Source of the DNA: Bacillus sp. AFS055030
GTDB taxonomy: Bacteria > Bacillota > Bacilli > Bacillales > Bacillaceae_G
Assembly (NCBI RefSeq): GCF_002574545.1
Contig: NZ_NUGT01000007.1
Coordinates: 71,660-113,638, forward strand
Direction of reading: 5' to 3'
Length of the DNA stretch: 41,979 nt
Positions within the stretch are counted from its first letter, which is position 1, and each line of letters starts with the position of its first letter. The position numbers were made by a program, and so were the translations under genes. The notes under the pieces are model-generated. The model searched no databases and was not told where the DNA came from. It worked only from the letters and a program-made list of their open reading frames with translations. Shown piece after piece: positions 32,547-41,895 of this stretch.

Positions 32547-34490
32547 CTAAAGAGCTTCTTTAATTACTTTTTTATAATAAAGAACGGATAAAAGACCAAA
32601 TACAGAGTATAAAATAGCATATAAAACCATCACGATTATCATTGGTGTCCAAACTTCAGTACCGAATAAGAACCATCCAGATTGGACAGCAAAATAGCTA
32701 TGGATCAGTCCGATTACTAAAGGGATACCGAAATTAAATAGTTGTTTAGAGCGTATTCCTCTTAATAAGTCTCTACGAGAGAAACCTAGTTTACGTAAAA
32801 TTGTATAATTCGGTTTCTCGTCAACACTTTCATCCATTTGTTTAAAGTATAAAATACATCCTGATGTCATTAAGAACGTTAGTCCTAAAAATCCGACGAT
32901 GAACATAATAAGACCCATATTTGCTTTCTGGGTTTTAATGATTTCAATTCTAGAATCATTAGGATAATTCTTATCTAATTGATGATTCATAAAAATATCA
33001 TTTGCTTTTTCGATTAGTTTTTCATCACTTATATTAATGCCATTATAGATAGTAGAATCTTTTTGAATTGATGGATCAAGATTCTGTTTTAACGTTTTAT
33101 ACACTTGATCGTCTACTATGACAGTAGGAAATCCACCATTTGTGAAGTAGGAAGGTATAATCTTTTCACGTTTTAATCCTAAATAGTTTAAATTAAACTT
33201 TTCCTTATTGCTAATTAATTCAACTTGCCCTGATTCCTTTATCGTCATAAACTTTTGTAGCATATCATCGTATCCAGTAAATAACGCTTCATTAGAATGG
33301 AGGTTTACTTTAATTGACTTTTCACTTACGACGGCAAGTGGAAACTTTTCTGTATCCTTCATCATACCGTCTAACCCTTTTTCTAGTATATTCTTTATAT
33401 TTGCATTAACTTGAATAACCTCAGTATGTTCTTCTGTATATTTAATACCATTTTTATTTAGCGCAGATGTGAAAGTTTGTAAATCCTTCTTATTATTTAA
33501 GAAAAAATCAGCAGGGACATGGCTCTCAGCTGTCTTTTCAGCAGAATAATAAGAAATATAGCTTAAAGATAATAAACCAATTGCTAGTGCCGATACAGTT
33601 GTAATAATGGTTAGTAACAAAGCATTAGACTTCATTCTAAACATAATTGAAGATAAAGAGAGAACATCATTAATATTTAAATAGCCCTTTTTCTTTTTTC
33701 GAACGATATTTAAAATAAAGCGAACAGAGCTTTTATATACTAAATAAGTCCCAATGATGACAGACGCTAAAATATAGATCATTACTGCAAATAGTTCAGT
33801 CGTAGTTGTAAAATCACCATCAAATAGTTTTGATGATAAATAGTAACCTGAAATAATTAGTAAGATACCTAAAATTCCAATAGCTATTTCAAAAATAGAC
33901 ATTTTTTTAAGCTTACCTTCAGTCGATGAGACTACTCGGAATAAAGATAAAATAGTTTGTCTTTTTATAAAGACATAATTCATTAACATAATGAAAGCAT
34001 AAATGACAACAAATACAATTAATGTCTGTACTAAAGCTTCTGAAGAAAAATGTAAAGTAGCGATCGCTTTAACGCCTACGATTTTATATAAAATCATAAT
34101 GATTAGCCTTGAAATCGAAAAACCTACTAAGATCCCAAGAGCCAGTGAACTAAAATAGAGAATACAATTTTCAACTGTTAAAATACCAAAAATCCTGTTT
34201 TTAGTCATACCGATTAATTGAAACAAACCAATTTCTTTACTTCTTCTTTTTATGAAAATCATATTTGCATATAAAAGGAAAATCGAAACGATTGCAACAA
34301 GTAAAATCGACGCCGAGCGAATTGCTGCTGCTCCTTTGATCGAACCCTTTGTCGCTTCCATTGATGGGTCATATTGTAAGGTAACAAATGAGAAGTATAA
34401 AGCAGCACTAAACACTAAAGCAAAAACATATAAATAATAGTTTTTTATATTCTTTTTTAAATTTCGGAATATCAAATGATTAATGCTCAT
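32547..34490 (-). CDS. bceB: BceB-type ABC transporter permease
   Basis: This 647-residue membrane protein has the BceB layout: ten predicted membrane segments and a large extracytoplasmic domain (about residues 310-510) between segments 7 and 8. Two FtsX-like regions hold the remaining helices. The N-terminus [19 protein letters not shown] and the segment [19 protein letters not shown] near residue 80 are typical of the family. With BceA it removes bacitracin-like peptides from their lipid target and also signals to BceS. I chose ATG 34490, preceded by AGGTGG, which overlaps the end of bceA by 11 nt; a GTG four codons earlier is possible. A strong terminator follows. Confidence 0.92.
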   Translation of the reverse strand: MSINHLIFRNLKKNIKNYYLYVFALVFSAALYFSFVTLQYDPSMEATKGSIKGAAAIRSASILLVAIVSIFLLYANMIFIKRRSKEIGLFQLIGMTKNRIFGILTVENCILYFSSLALGILVGFSISRLIIMILYKIVGVKAIATLHFSSEALVQTLIVFVVIYAFIMLMNYVFIKRQTILSLFRVVSSTEGKLKKMSIFEIAIGILGILLIISGYYLSSKLFDGDFTTTTELFAVMIYILASVIIGTYLVYKSSVRFILNIVRKKKKGYLNINDVLSLSSIMFRMKSNALLLTIITTVSALAIGLLSLSYISYYSAEKTAESHVPADFFLNNKKDLQTFTSALNKNGIKYTEEHTEVIQVNANIKNILEKGLDGMMKDTEKFPLAVVSEKSIKVNLHSNEALFTGYDDMLQKFMTIKESGQVELISNKEKFNLNYLGLKREKIIPSYFTNGGFPTVIVDDQVYKTLKQNLDPSIQKDSTIYNGINISDEKLIEKANDIFMNHQLDKNYPNDSRIEIIKTQKANMGLIMFIVGFLGLTFLMTSGCILYFKQMDESVDEKPNYTILRKLGFSRRDLLRGIRSKQLFNFGIPLVIGLIHSYFAVQSGWFLFGTEVWTPMIIVMVLYAILYSVFGLLSVLYYKKVIKEAL

Positions 34491-35241
34491 TGTGAACACC
34501 ACCTAAAACACCTTGAGTTTTCATGATATCTTTAAAGAAATTCTGTCTCGTATCATCACCTTTGTGTAGTTGCGAATAGATTTGTCCATCTTTAATAAAG
34601 ACTACGCGGTTGCAAAAGCTTGCTGCTACTGGATCATGTGTAACCATTACAATTGTCGCGTTTCTTTTCTCATTTAGTTCACTTAGTTTATTTAATAAAT
34701 CTGAAGCGGATTTTGAATCTAATGCACCTGTAGGTTCATCAGCGAAAATAATACTCGGTTCATGAATAAATGCTCTAGCGGCTGATGTACGCTGTTTTTG
34801 ACCCCCAGAGATTTCGTTAGGGTACTTATCTTTTAATTCATAAATACCAAGCTCTCTAGCAATTACTTCAAACTTTTGATTGGCTTCACTTGATGAAGTT
34901 TTTGTTATTGATAAAGGTAAAAGTATATTTTCTTTTACTGTTAATGTGTCGAGTAAGTTGTATTCCTGGAAAATAAAACCTAAATAGTTTTTACGAAATT
35001 CTGCTAATTGTTTTTCTCTCATGTCCGTTATATCTTTACCTTCAATTGCAATCGTTCCACTGTTGATCTTATCAATTGAGGAAAGAACGTTTAGTAAAGT
35101 TGTTTTACCAGATCCAGATGGACCCATGATACTAACAAATTCACCTTTTTCGATGTTTAAATTAATGCCACTTAACACTTCTTGTTTATTAAATTTATTT
35201 CCGTAACTTTTATGAATTTTATTTGCTTCTAAAATATTCAA
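34480..35241 (-). CDS. bceA: BceA-type ABC transporter ATPase
   Basis: This 253-residue ATPase has the length of B. subtilis BceA. Walker A is [10 protein letters not shown] (residues 39-48), the Q-loop is in [10 protein letters not shown], the signature is ISGGQKQR near residue 142, Walker B with the catalytic Glu is IIFADEPTG, and the H-loop is in VMVTHDP. It powers the peptide-antibiotic detoxification transporter with BceB. I chose TTG 35241, 8 nt after AGGAG; the GTG at 35250 lies within the ribosome site. It has its own upstream region after the bceRS terminator, where a BceR-controlled promoter is expected. Confidence 0.94.
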   Translation of the reverse strand: MNILEANKIHKSYGNKFNKQEVLSGINLNIEKGEFVSIMGPSGSGKTTLLNVLSSIDKINSGTIAIEGKDITDMREKQLAEFRKNYLGFIFQEYNLLDTLTVKENILLPLSITKTSSSEANQKFEVIARELGIYELKDKYPNEISGGQKQRTSAARAFIHEPSIIFADEPTGALDSKSASDLLNKLSELNEKRNATIVMVTHDPVAASFCNRVVFIKDGQIYSQLHKGDDTRQNFFKDIMKTQGVLGGVHNEH

Positions 35242-35275
35242 TTCATTCACTCCTTTATTTTCATTCGATAAAATT

Positions 35276-35281
35276 AGTATA
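35276..35281 (-). promoter_or_regulatory. -10 element of the bceAB promoter
   Basis: On the minus strand TATACT lies about 35 bp before the bceA start, in the 95-bp gap that follows the bceRS terminator. There is no recognisable -35, as expected for a promoter that needs the phosphorylated regulator BceR. The BceR site itself was not identified with confidence. Confidence 0.4.
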
Positions 35282-35329
35282 AATGGTTACTAAGACCGTT
35301 TCCTTTGATTAACCGAACAATAAACAAAA

Positions 35330-35353
35330 GCATGTGACAATTTTGTCACATGC
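35330..35353 (-). terminator. Terminator of bceRS overlapping the bceS stop
   Basis: GCATGTGACAA and TTGTCACATGC form a perfect 11-bp stem with a 2-nt centre. On the minus strand it is followed by TTTTGTTTATT. The bceS stop codon lies inside the stem, an economical overlap of coding and termination signals. Confidence 0.75.
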
Positions 35354-36350
35354 CTGTTATTTTTACAAATTCATTTCGATTAGGGAAGATTAGTGTGAAA
35401 ATCGAACCCTTTTCTAATTCTGACTTTACTTGGACAGTAATATGTAGGGACTGGGCAGCTTTTTTTGCTAAATATAATCCCATCCCTGTAGAAGCGTTGT
35501 CTTGATGTTGGATTGTAGAAGTAAATCCTTTTTCGAAAATTCGCGGTAAATCTTTTGAGTGAATACCACGACCAAAGTCCTGAATTTCAAGAATCACTTG
35601 TTCATTTTTTTGCTTACTTATAATCCGAATGTCAGAGGATGTACTATATTTCACCGCATTTGTTAATAGCTGTCGTATTATATATGATAACCATTTAGCA
35701 TCACTGAATACTTCTAGCTCCTCTAACTCAATATCAAATCCAATACCTTTATGAATACACCATGATTGCAAAGTTTTTATCTCTGGATAAATGACATCTT
35801 CAAGTTGAATTTTTTCGATATAAAGATCATTTTCAATAAATGGAATCCTTTTTTGGTGAAGCTGTTGATCTAGTAATAGGTGGATACGTAACCATTCATA
35901 AGTTAAATTTGATTTCAACTTTTCATCCTTCATCCGATCAATCATTAAATGCATTGCTGTTAAAGGCGTTTTTACTTCATGGATCCATGATAGGAGCTCA
36001 TCTTTTTCTTGCTCTAAATAAGTTTGATTTTGAATAGCTATTTTTTTAAATAAGATTGTTTGGTTCGTTAAACTGTTTTCTACAATTTCTTCAAATGGAC
36101 TATTTGAATCTTCAATACCAGTCAAATCAAGGTTATCTTCACGTTCGATGAGACTTTTATAAAATTTTATTTCTTTAGGATATCGAACGACTAAAAAAAT
36201 AAAAAACAATAATAGTGATAGAAAGACAATGTAAAGTAATGATTTTATTGGAATTGACGAATCAATAAAAGAAACAAATACAATGAGTACTTGCGTTAAT
36301 AGAAAAAAAAGTATCCAACTAAATCGCTCAATTAAAAATGTTCTAAACAT
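35346..36350 (-). CDS. bceS: BceS-type sensor histidine kinase
   Basis: This 334-residue intramembrane-sensing kinase has two membrane segments at about residues 11-30 and 36-55, separated by a very short loop, so it cannot bind a ligand outside by itself and depends on BceAB. The phosphorylated His124 lies in LLSWIHEVKTPLTAMH. The ATPase domain has the N box in RQLLTNAVKYS, with IQDFGRGI and GMGLYLAKKAA. These match B. subtilis BceS. Its ATG overlaps the bceR stop (TAATG), so the two are translationally coupled. The stop codon lies inside the terminator hairpin. Confidence 0.93.
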   Translation of the reverse strand: MFRTFLIERFSWILFFLLTQVLIVFVSFIDSSIPIKSLLYIVFLSLLLFFIFLVVRYPKEIKFYKSLIEREDNLDLTGIEDSNSPFEEIVENSLTNQTILFKKIAIQNQTYLEQEKDELLSWIHEVKTPLTAMHLMIDRMKDEKLKSNLTYEWLRIHLLLDQQLHQKRIPFIENDLYIEKIQLEDVIYPEIKTLQSWCIHKGIGFDIELEELEVFSDAKWLSYIIRQLLTNAVKYSTSSDIRIISKQKNEQVILEIQDFGRGIHSKDLPRIFEKGFTSTIQHQDNASTGMGLYLAKKAAQSLHITVQVKSELEKGSIFTLIFPNRNEFVKITGM

Positions 36351-37036
36351 TAGATCGCCTCTTCTAAAGCAATATATCCTTGACCAACCTTTGTTTCAAT
36401 AAATTGCCCTAAACCTATTTCATCTAATCTTTTACGTAATCGATTTACGTTTACAGTCAAAGTATTATCACTAATAAATCGCTTATCATCCCAAAGGGCA
36501 TTTATTAATTCCTCACGACTTACAATTTTATTTTTTTGTTCAATTAGCAGTTTTAAAATATAAATCTCATTTTTTGTAAGTTCAATTGCACCATTTTCAT
36601 TCGATACCGTATTTTTTTCATAGTCCACGGTTGCACCACACCAAGTTTTAAGAGCAATTTTTTCAGTATTGTAATTATAAACGCGTCTAAGAGTAGCTTG
36701 GATTTTTGCAATTAGTACATCAAAATGGAATGGTTTTTGTATAAAATCATCTGCTCCAAGCTGCATTGACATGACCATATCTGAAGGGTGATCTCTTGAA
36801 GATAAAAAGATAATTGGTACGTTTGAATGGGAACGGATCATACGGCACCAGTGAAAACCATCGTATTTTGGTAGTTGTATATCAATGATAACTAAATCTG
36901 GTTTGATCTCTGTAAACTCTTGAATTACCTTACTAAAGTCATTTATGCCATATACCTCATAGGACCATCCTGATAAACGGTCTTTAATCTCAGTGAATAG
37001 GGAAGAATCATCTTCAATGAGTAATAGTTTAAACAA
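36350..37036 (-). CDS. bceR: BceR-type response regulator (OmpR family)
   Basis: This 228-residue regulator has a receiver domain at residues 1-120 with acidic residues Glu8-Asp10 and the phosphoacceptor Asp52 in LVIIDIQLPKYDG. An OmpR-type winged helix follows at about 130-225 (SDNTLTVNVNRLRKRLDEI). Much of the sequence, such as GFHWCRMIRS and MQLGADDFIQKPFHFDVLI, agrees with B. subtilis BceR as I remember it. I chose TTG 37036, after GGTGA, because it gives the MFKLLLIEDD start of BceR; two GTG codons upstream (37048, 37045) are alternatives. Phosphorylated BceR activates bceAB. The order bceR-bceS, then bceA-bceB, is the classic one. Confidence 0.93.
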   Translation of the reverse strand: MFKLLLIEDDSSLFTEIKDRLSGWSYEVYGINDFSKVIQEFTEIKPDLVIIDIQLPKYDGFHWCRMIRSHSNVPIIFLSSRDHPSDMVMSMQLGADDFIQKPFHFDVLIAKIQATLRRVYNYNTEKIALKTWCGATVDYEKNTVSNENGAIELTKNEIYILKLLIEQKNKIVSREELINALWDDKRFISDNTLTVNVNRLRKRLDEIGLGQFIETKVGQGYIALEEAI

Positions 37037-37048
37037 AGAATTCACCAC

Positions 37049-37535
37049 ACTTTTTTATTTACTTTCCATTAATTGTAAAATAAAACGACAATGAATGCTA
37101 TTAACTATAGAATTTAATGAAATTAAGAAGAAATAGAATCATAATTAACTCGAGTAGGATGAAAGTAGTGAAATAATAAGTTCTTACGAAGCTGATACTC
37201 CTAAGAATGGAGTATCAGCTCTTCATATACACAGACAATAGACATATTTTCAAGGACTCTAATTCGAAGATTGTCATATTAAATCATATTTTACACAGGA
37301 ATACCATACTATTAGACTAAAAATCCCCATCCATCGACAAATCAAATCAAGATCATTTAAAATCCTGTATTGTTAATAATTCTGAATACTCATAATATTA
37401 GGTTGTTGAGTGCTCAATCTATTATTTTTTCTAAAAATCCATATGATCGTAAGTTTAGTATTTCTTCAAATACTAGTAATTTGTTATGAAAAAGTTCTAA
37501 TTTCAATCTGAATTAAAATTTTAGGAGGACAACAA
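37049..37535. other. Divergent intergenic region with a strong hairpin
   Basis: This spacer between bceR (-) and the Ig-like protein gene (+) encodes no plausible protein. The only clear structure is a perfect 11-bp hairpin at 37191-37219. The right half is A+T rich and should contain the promoter of the Ig-like gene, but no convincing -35/-10 pair stands out. The gene's ribosome site is AGGAGG, 9 nt before its ATG. Confidence 0.5.
37191..37219. repeat. Perfect hairpin without a T tail in a divergent spacer
   Basis: GCTGATACTCC (37191-37201) and GGAGTATCAGC (37209-37219) form an 11-bp stem with a 7-nt loop. The flanks (GAA and TCTTC) can extend it slightly. Neither strand has a real T run and neither flanking gene reads into it, so it is not an obvious terminator for either gene. 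Confidence 0.5.
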
Positions 37536-40500
37536 ATGAGGTTACAGAGCCTTAATCGGGTTTTTACATTAACGATCATTTTTACATTATTTATCTCTTT
37601 ATTTAGTAATTTGACCTTTGCAGCATCGAAAACAGAAATAAAGGTCCCTAAGAGTAAAAAAATTGTAAAAATGCTTCCTAGTGAGTCTACGGTATCTTTT
37701 GCACTTTCAGAAGTCAGCCATAAATTATCAATTGTAGCAGTATACGAAGATGGCACTAAAAAGGATGTCTCAAAAGAAGGACAATGGACTTCTGCCAATA
37801 AAAAGATTGTAACAGTAAAAAATGGGACACTAAAGGCTATTTCTACGGGATCTACACAAGTTCAATTTAAGCTTGGAGCAGCAGTATCAAAAGTTGATGT
37901 TTCGATTACTATAAAGAAAGACAAGCCTAAAACTCAAAAAAAACCGAAAATAGTCACTTTAATGCTATCAGCTTATCGAACAACTTTTATTAAACAAGGA
38001 GAAAAGAAATCAATTCAATTGAAAGCACTTTATAGTGACGGTTCTGTAAAAGACGTAACTAGTTCTGCTACTTGGAAATCGAGCGATACTTCAATTGTAA
38101 AAGTCTCAAAAGGAGAAATAAAAGGTATTACAGCAGGTGATACTTTTTTAAAGGTTAAATATTCAACATTTCCTGAGATTAACTTTTTTGTTTCAGTTAA
38201 AGAGGTTTATGTAGAAACAACAGGACTTGAACTTTCAGTAGGGCAGTTAAGACTAGAGGCAACTGACAAGCCTGTCCAAGTTGAAGCTCAAACTAGAACA
38301 TCTTTAGGTGTAGTGAAAGATGTGAAAACACTTGGTAAATGGGAAGCAACAAATACTAATGTTGCAACCGTAAATAGTAGTGGTTTGATCACTCCGGTTG
38401 GGGTAGGAGAAGCATATATTTATTTTAAGTATGATAAATTTGTAGATGCTGTACGGGTTAAGGTCGTTAAACCGAAAAAACTTGTAACGGATACACCTAA
38501 TATTGAAATTTTACCAAATGCTTCATTCGAGGCAACCTTAAATGAAGTATTTAATGACGGTACGTCTGTAGATGTCAGAGATAAAGCAGCTTGGACGAGT
38601 GATAATCCTAGCATTGCCACAGTAACAAACAATGGTTTAATCATTGGAGGTAAGACAGGTAAAACAAAAATTAGAGCTTCCTACCGCTCTAATCTACATC
38701 CTCCAATTGAAATAAATGTCAACATCACAAATAAGCTTTCTGCACCTAAACCAATTGGCTTAACGGCTACACCTTCCAACTTCTACTTAAAAGCTGGAGA
38801 GGAAAAGAAAATATCAATTAAAGCCATATATAGTGATGGAATGGTAAAGGATGTAACAAATTCCGTTGAGCTAATTAGTAGCGATCCTAGAGTAGCGTCA
38901 GGTAGTTTAGATAAGGTGACGGGCCACAATAAAGGTACAGCTATATTAACTGCTATTTTTGAGAGGCAAACTGTCGATATTCCAGTAATAGTTAAGCAAT
39001 ACAATGCTACTCCATTGCCTGAAAAAATTACCGTTACACCTAATGTGACGAATATGATTGTAAACGAGCAAAAGCAGTTAAACGTGAAAGCATACTATTC
39101 GGATGGATCTGAACTGGATGTAACTTCTTTATCACTTTACAATTCTTCTAACCCAAATGTCGTTTCGATCGATAAAGATGGATTGATTACAGCTCATGGT
39201 AAAGGTACAGCAAATGTAAGCGTATATAGTATGGACTACACAAAACGATTTGAAATTGTTGTATCAGATAAAAAGATAGTTAGTCGAATAATTGATTTAG
39301 AACCAAGTGAAACAGACATTAAATTTAAAATAACTGAACGAACGCACCCGTTTTCTGTAAAAGCAAAATATCAAGATGGTTCAAATGCGGACGTTACATC
39401 TCTTGGAAGATGTACAACACTAAATCCAGATATTGTTACAGTAGAAAATGGTGTACTGACTGCGGTCTCACCTGGTACTACACAAGTTCTAATCAACAAC
39501 GGTACAATTACAGAAATACTTGATGTCACAATTTTACCTGAAAGTCCACAACAAGAAAAACAAGAAACGGATTTAAAAATTGAATCATTACTAGTTAATA
39601 CCTTCGATGTTGTCGTTCAAAGAGGTAAACTTTATCCTTTTAAAATTTCAGGGCAATATAATGATGGCGTTCAGAGAAATCTTACACAGTTGGTAAAATG
39701 GAAAGTAAAGAATCCATCAATTGCTAGTATTTCAGAAGGAAAGATTATTGGTAAAAAGAATGGAAAAACTACTATTATAGGTAAAATAGACGGATACCAA
39801 TTTGAAATTCCTGTTAATGTAATTGAAACACTTGGACCCGTTAACTTATTTTCACTTACTTTAAGTCAGGGGTATCTGCTAATGCAACCAGGAGATCAGC
39901 CAGTAGATATCATTCCATTCGCAGAGTATACAAACAGTGAAGTTGTAGAAGTCGATCGAGAGGGAAAATGGGAGTCTACAGATGAGAGTGTTGCTAAGGT
40001 TGATCAAAACGGGGTTATCACGCCAGTAGGCACGGGTGAAGCCCATGTCTTCTTCCGCTATCATAATGGCTTTAATGATGCAGTTTGGGTGAGAGTAATG
40101 AAGCCTAAGGAATTAGTGTCAAATGTCGGTGATGATAAAGTAGTTTTAGAACCAAAAGAAATGACGAATATAAGCATTGATGCAGTATATGGTAATGGTC
40201 GGTGGGACAGATTTGAAGTAACAGATAATGTAGAATGGAGTGTTGCAGATGAAACAGTTGCAACCATTTCTGATACCGGACGGATTACTGCCCAGTCCGT
40301 TGGAAAAACGACAATTACCGCATCCTATTTAGGAGTGACGAAAGAGCTAAATATTGAAGTTGTTGCTAAACATGCCACTCATGTAGTAGGAATATTCGCT
40401 ACACCAGACAATGTTGTTAAATCAGTAGGTTCAAAAATGAAATTAAAAATTAATGCATTATTTAGTGATGGTACTGTAAAGGATATTACAACTGAAGTGT

Positions 40501-40637
40501 TTTGGAGAATGTCAAACTCTGATGTCGCTTATGTTACGAAAGATCATTATGTATTTGCAGCCTCTGAAGGAGCAGCAGTTGTAAGAGCGGAGTATGCAGG
40601 ATTTAGTTATATTATCCCAATTGTGGTAATAAAATAA
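37536..40637 (+). CDS. Secreted multi-domain bacterial Ig-like (BIG2) protein
   Basis: This 1033-residue protein has a signal peptide cleaved near residue 29 (hydrophobic core TLTIIFTLFISLFS, then LTFAAS). The rest is about eleven tandem Ig-like domains of roughly 85-95 residues, like Big_2 (PF02368), each with a YSDGS-VKDVT type strand, a W.S....V..V segment and a G.I...G.G...V end. Approximate domain starts are 37, 140, 228, 314, 402, 492, 582, 680, 766, 856 and 946. Domains 3-4 and 9-10 are more like each other than like the rest. No LPXTG, SLH or other wall anchor and no enzymatic domain is visible; it ends cleanly with a full domain. Roles in adhesion or surface binding are typical for such proteins, but nothing specific can be said. 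Confidence 0.85.
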   Translation: MRLQSLNRVFTLTIIFTLFISLFSNLTFAASKTEIKVPKSKKIVKMLPSESTVSFALSEVSHKLSIVAVYEDGTKKDVSKEGQWTSANKKIVTVKNGTLKAISTGSTQVQFKLGAAVSKVDVSITIKKDKPKTQKKPKIVTLMLSAYRTTFIKQGEKKSIQLKALYSDGSVKDVTSSATWKSSDTSIVKVSKGEIKGITAGDTFLKVKYSTFPEINFFVSVKEVYVETTGLELSVGQLRLEATDKPVQVEAQTRTSLGVVKDVKTLGKWEATNTNVATVNSSGLITPVGVGEAYIYFKYDKFVDAVRVKVVKPKKLVTDTPNIEILPNASFEATLNEVFNDGTSVDVRDKAAWTSDNPSIATVTNNGLIIGGKTGKTKIRASYRSNLHPPIEINVNITNKLSAPKPIGLTATPSNFYLKAGEEKKISIKAIYSDGMVKDVTNSVELISSDPRVASGSLDKVTGHNKGTAILTAIFERQTVDIPVIVKQYNATPLPEKITVTPNVTNMIVNEQKQLNVKAYYSDGSELDVTSLSLYNSSNPNVVSIDKDGLITAHGKGTANVSVYSMDYTKRFEIVVSDKKIVSRIIDLEPSETDIKFKITERTHPFSVKAKYQDGSNADVTSLGRCTTLNPDIVTVENGVLTAVSPGTTQVLINNGTITEILDVTILPESPQQEKQETDLKIESLLVNTFDVVVQRGKLYPFKISGQYNDGVQRNLTQLVKWKVKNPSIASISEGKIIGKKNGKTTIIGKIDGYQFEIPVNVIETLGPVNLFSLTLSQGYLLMQPGDQPVDIIPFAEYTNSEVVEVDREGKWESTDESVAKVDQNGVITPVGTGEAHVFFRYHNGFNDAVWVRVMKPKELVSNVGDDKVVLEPKEMTNISIDAVYGNGRWDRFEVTDNVEWSVADETVATISDTGRITAQSVGKTTITASYLGVTKELNIEVVAKHATHVVGIFATPDNVVKSVGSKMKLKINALFSDGTVKDITTEVFWRMSNSDVAYVTKDHYVFAASEGAAVVRAEYAGFSYIIPIVVIK

Positions 40638-40699
40638 TAAAATTTAGTTCCCCCCTTAATTAAGTTTAATAAAAAAAAGCTCATTTCTAAGTTATAGTC

Positions 40700-40734
40700 T
40701 GAACCCCATTTTTGGGACTTCAGAAAAAACACCT
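40700..40734 (+). repeat. Left terminal inverted repeat of the IS
   Basis: TGAACCCC opens the repeat, GGGAC lies at positions 15-19, and AGAAAAAACACCT closes it. The orfB stop codon overlaps its inner edge. Confidence 0.8.
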
Positions 40735-41530
40735 ATGCCGCAACCTGCTCCCGATATTTTATCGGGGGTAGGTTATTTAGTTTTATTTGAATTCGTTCAT
40801 TGTTATAATAATAAATATATTCTTTCACAATCTCAATGATTTTGGAGTTGGTCGCTGCGTAATCTTGAGAGTAGAAGGCTTCTGTCTTCAAATGTGAGAA
40901 GAATGATTCGATTTGAACATTATCGTAGCATACTCCTTTTTGGGACATGCTTTGGATAATGTTCTTTTCTTTTACGTATGCCTGAAATTTGGGCGATGTA
41001 TAGAGACCTCCTTGATCAGAATGTAGAATAACTTTGTTAATTTTCCTTTTCTCCAAAGCTTGATCTACTGTATCGTAGGCTAACTTTAGATTGGGAGAAT
41101 CACTTATTACAGCGCTTATTACCTCGTTATTAAATCCATCAATAATAGCTGATAAATATAAATGGTTTTCTCCAAATGTTAGAGTCGATACATCTGTATA
41201 CCACTTTTGGTTCGGAGCTTCAGCTTTAAACTTTCTTTTAATTAAATCTTTCATTTTTACACTTTCAGAAGGCTTATAGTGCACAAACTTTCTTCTTCTG
41301 ATTTTCGCAAATAACCCAATTTCTCGCATTAATCTTCTAACTTTCTTCCGATTAATTTTCAAACCGTGAACTGTCTTTAATTCACCTGTAACTCGTCGGT
41401 AACCATACCTTTTCTTATGTTTCTTGTATATTTTTTTAATCAATTTAATTAATTCCTGATCATCATTTGAAAGCTTTTGTCTTTTCCAACGGTAATAACT
41501 ACTTTTTGGGATCTCAAGAAACAGTAACAT
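40733..41530 (-). CDS. IS3-family transposase OrfB (DDE integrase domain)
   Basis: The 265-residue portion from the first ATG has an HTH_21 region at about residues 40-95 (RYGYRRVTGELK, INRKKVRRLMRE) and an rve integrase core. The catalytic DDE triad is complete: Asp in WYTDVSTLTFG, Asp in LHSDQGGLYTSP, and Glu in DNVQIESFFSHLK. The real product starts earlier. The same frame is open upstream to about 41599 and reads KLTKTGIVKVIEELKTKYP before this ATG. It would be made as an OrfAB fusion by -1 slippage at 41593-41599. The stop lies in the left terminal repeat. The catalytic part itself is intact. Confidence 0.92.
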   Translation of the reverse strand: MLLFLEIPKSSYYRWKRQKLSNDDQELIKLIKKIYKKHKKRYGYRRVTGELKTVHGLKINRKKVRRLMREIGLFAKIRRRKFVHYKPSESVKMKDLIKRKFKAEAPNQKWYTDVSTLTFGENHLYLSAIIDGFNNEVISAVISDSPNLKLAYDTVDQALEKRKINKVILHSDQGGLYTSPKFQAYVKEKNIIQSMSQKGVCYDNVQIESFFSHLKTEAFYSQDYAATNSKIIEIVKEYIYYYNNERIQIKLNNLPPIKYREQVAA

Positions 41531-41592
41531 TTCTCGAATTGGATATTTTGTCTTTAGTTCCTCTATTACCTTTACAATACCCGTCTTCGTTA

Positions 41593-41599
41593 ATTTTTT
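41593..41599 (-). promoter_or_regulatory. -1 programmed frameshift site between orfA and orfB
   Basis: On the minus strand the heptamer A-AAA-AAT sits in the original orfA frame, directly before the TAA stop of that frame. The orfB frame is -1 to it. This is the standard slippage signal of IS3-family elements for making the OrfAB transposase. Confidence 0.7.
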
Positions 41600-41654
41600 G
41601 AGATCCCTTTTAACTTTCCCAGTAATTCATTTTGCATCTCAAGTTGCCTAATCC

Positions 41655-41894
41655 TTAATTTAAGTGCTTCAACTTCCGAAATGCTTCTATCCCTTTATTA
41701 AAAGTATATTGTTTACCCACTGGCTGATTAAATCGATGTGTCTCTCCAGCACGATGCCACTTCACCCATGTCTTAATTTGTGAGACATTTTTTATTCCTA
41801 ACGTTTCCATAATCTCTTTATTCGAACAGCCATCCTCTTTCATTTTTACAGCTTTCCATTTTACAACCGGATCATAATGAACTCTTGTCCCCAT
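41655..41894 (-). pseudogene. IS3-family OrfA (HTH), frameshifted
   Basis: The frame encodes 79 residues with the helix-turn-helix of IS3 OrfA (KWKAVKMKEDGCSNKEIMETL, residues 11-31, and QIKTWVKWH). It reads FNKGIEAFRKLKHLN and stops. Moving one base near 41679-41681 restores a continuation, SEVEALKLRIRQLEMQNEL, and a further stretch ending at the slippage site. That is the leucine-zipper-like end expected of OrfA. One T seems to have been lost from a T run (TTT on the minus strand). The start ATG follows AGGTG. Without the zipper and the slippage region in frame, neither full OrfA nor the OrfAB fusion can be made from this copy. Confidence 0.8.
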
Positions 41895-41895
41895 A

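Noticed and set aside
37536-40637. Truncation of the Ig-like protein by the IS insertion
   Set aside because: The protein ends with a complete domain and two stop codons 62 bp before the IS, so there is no sign that the IS cut the gene.
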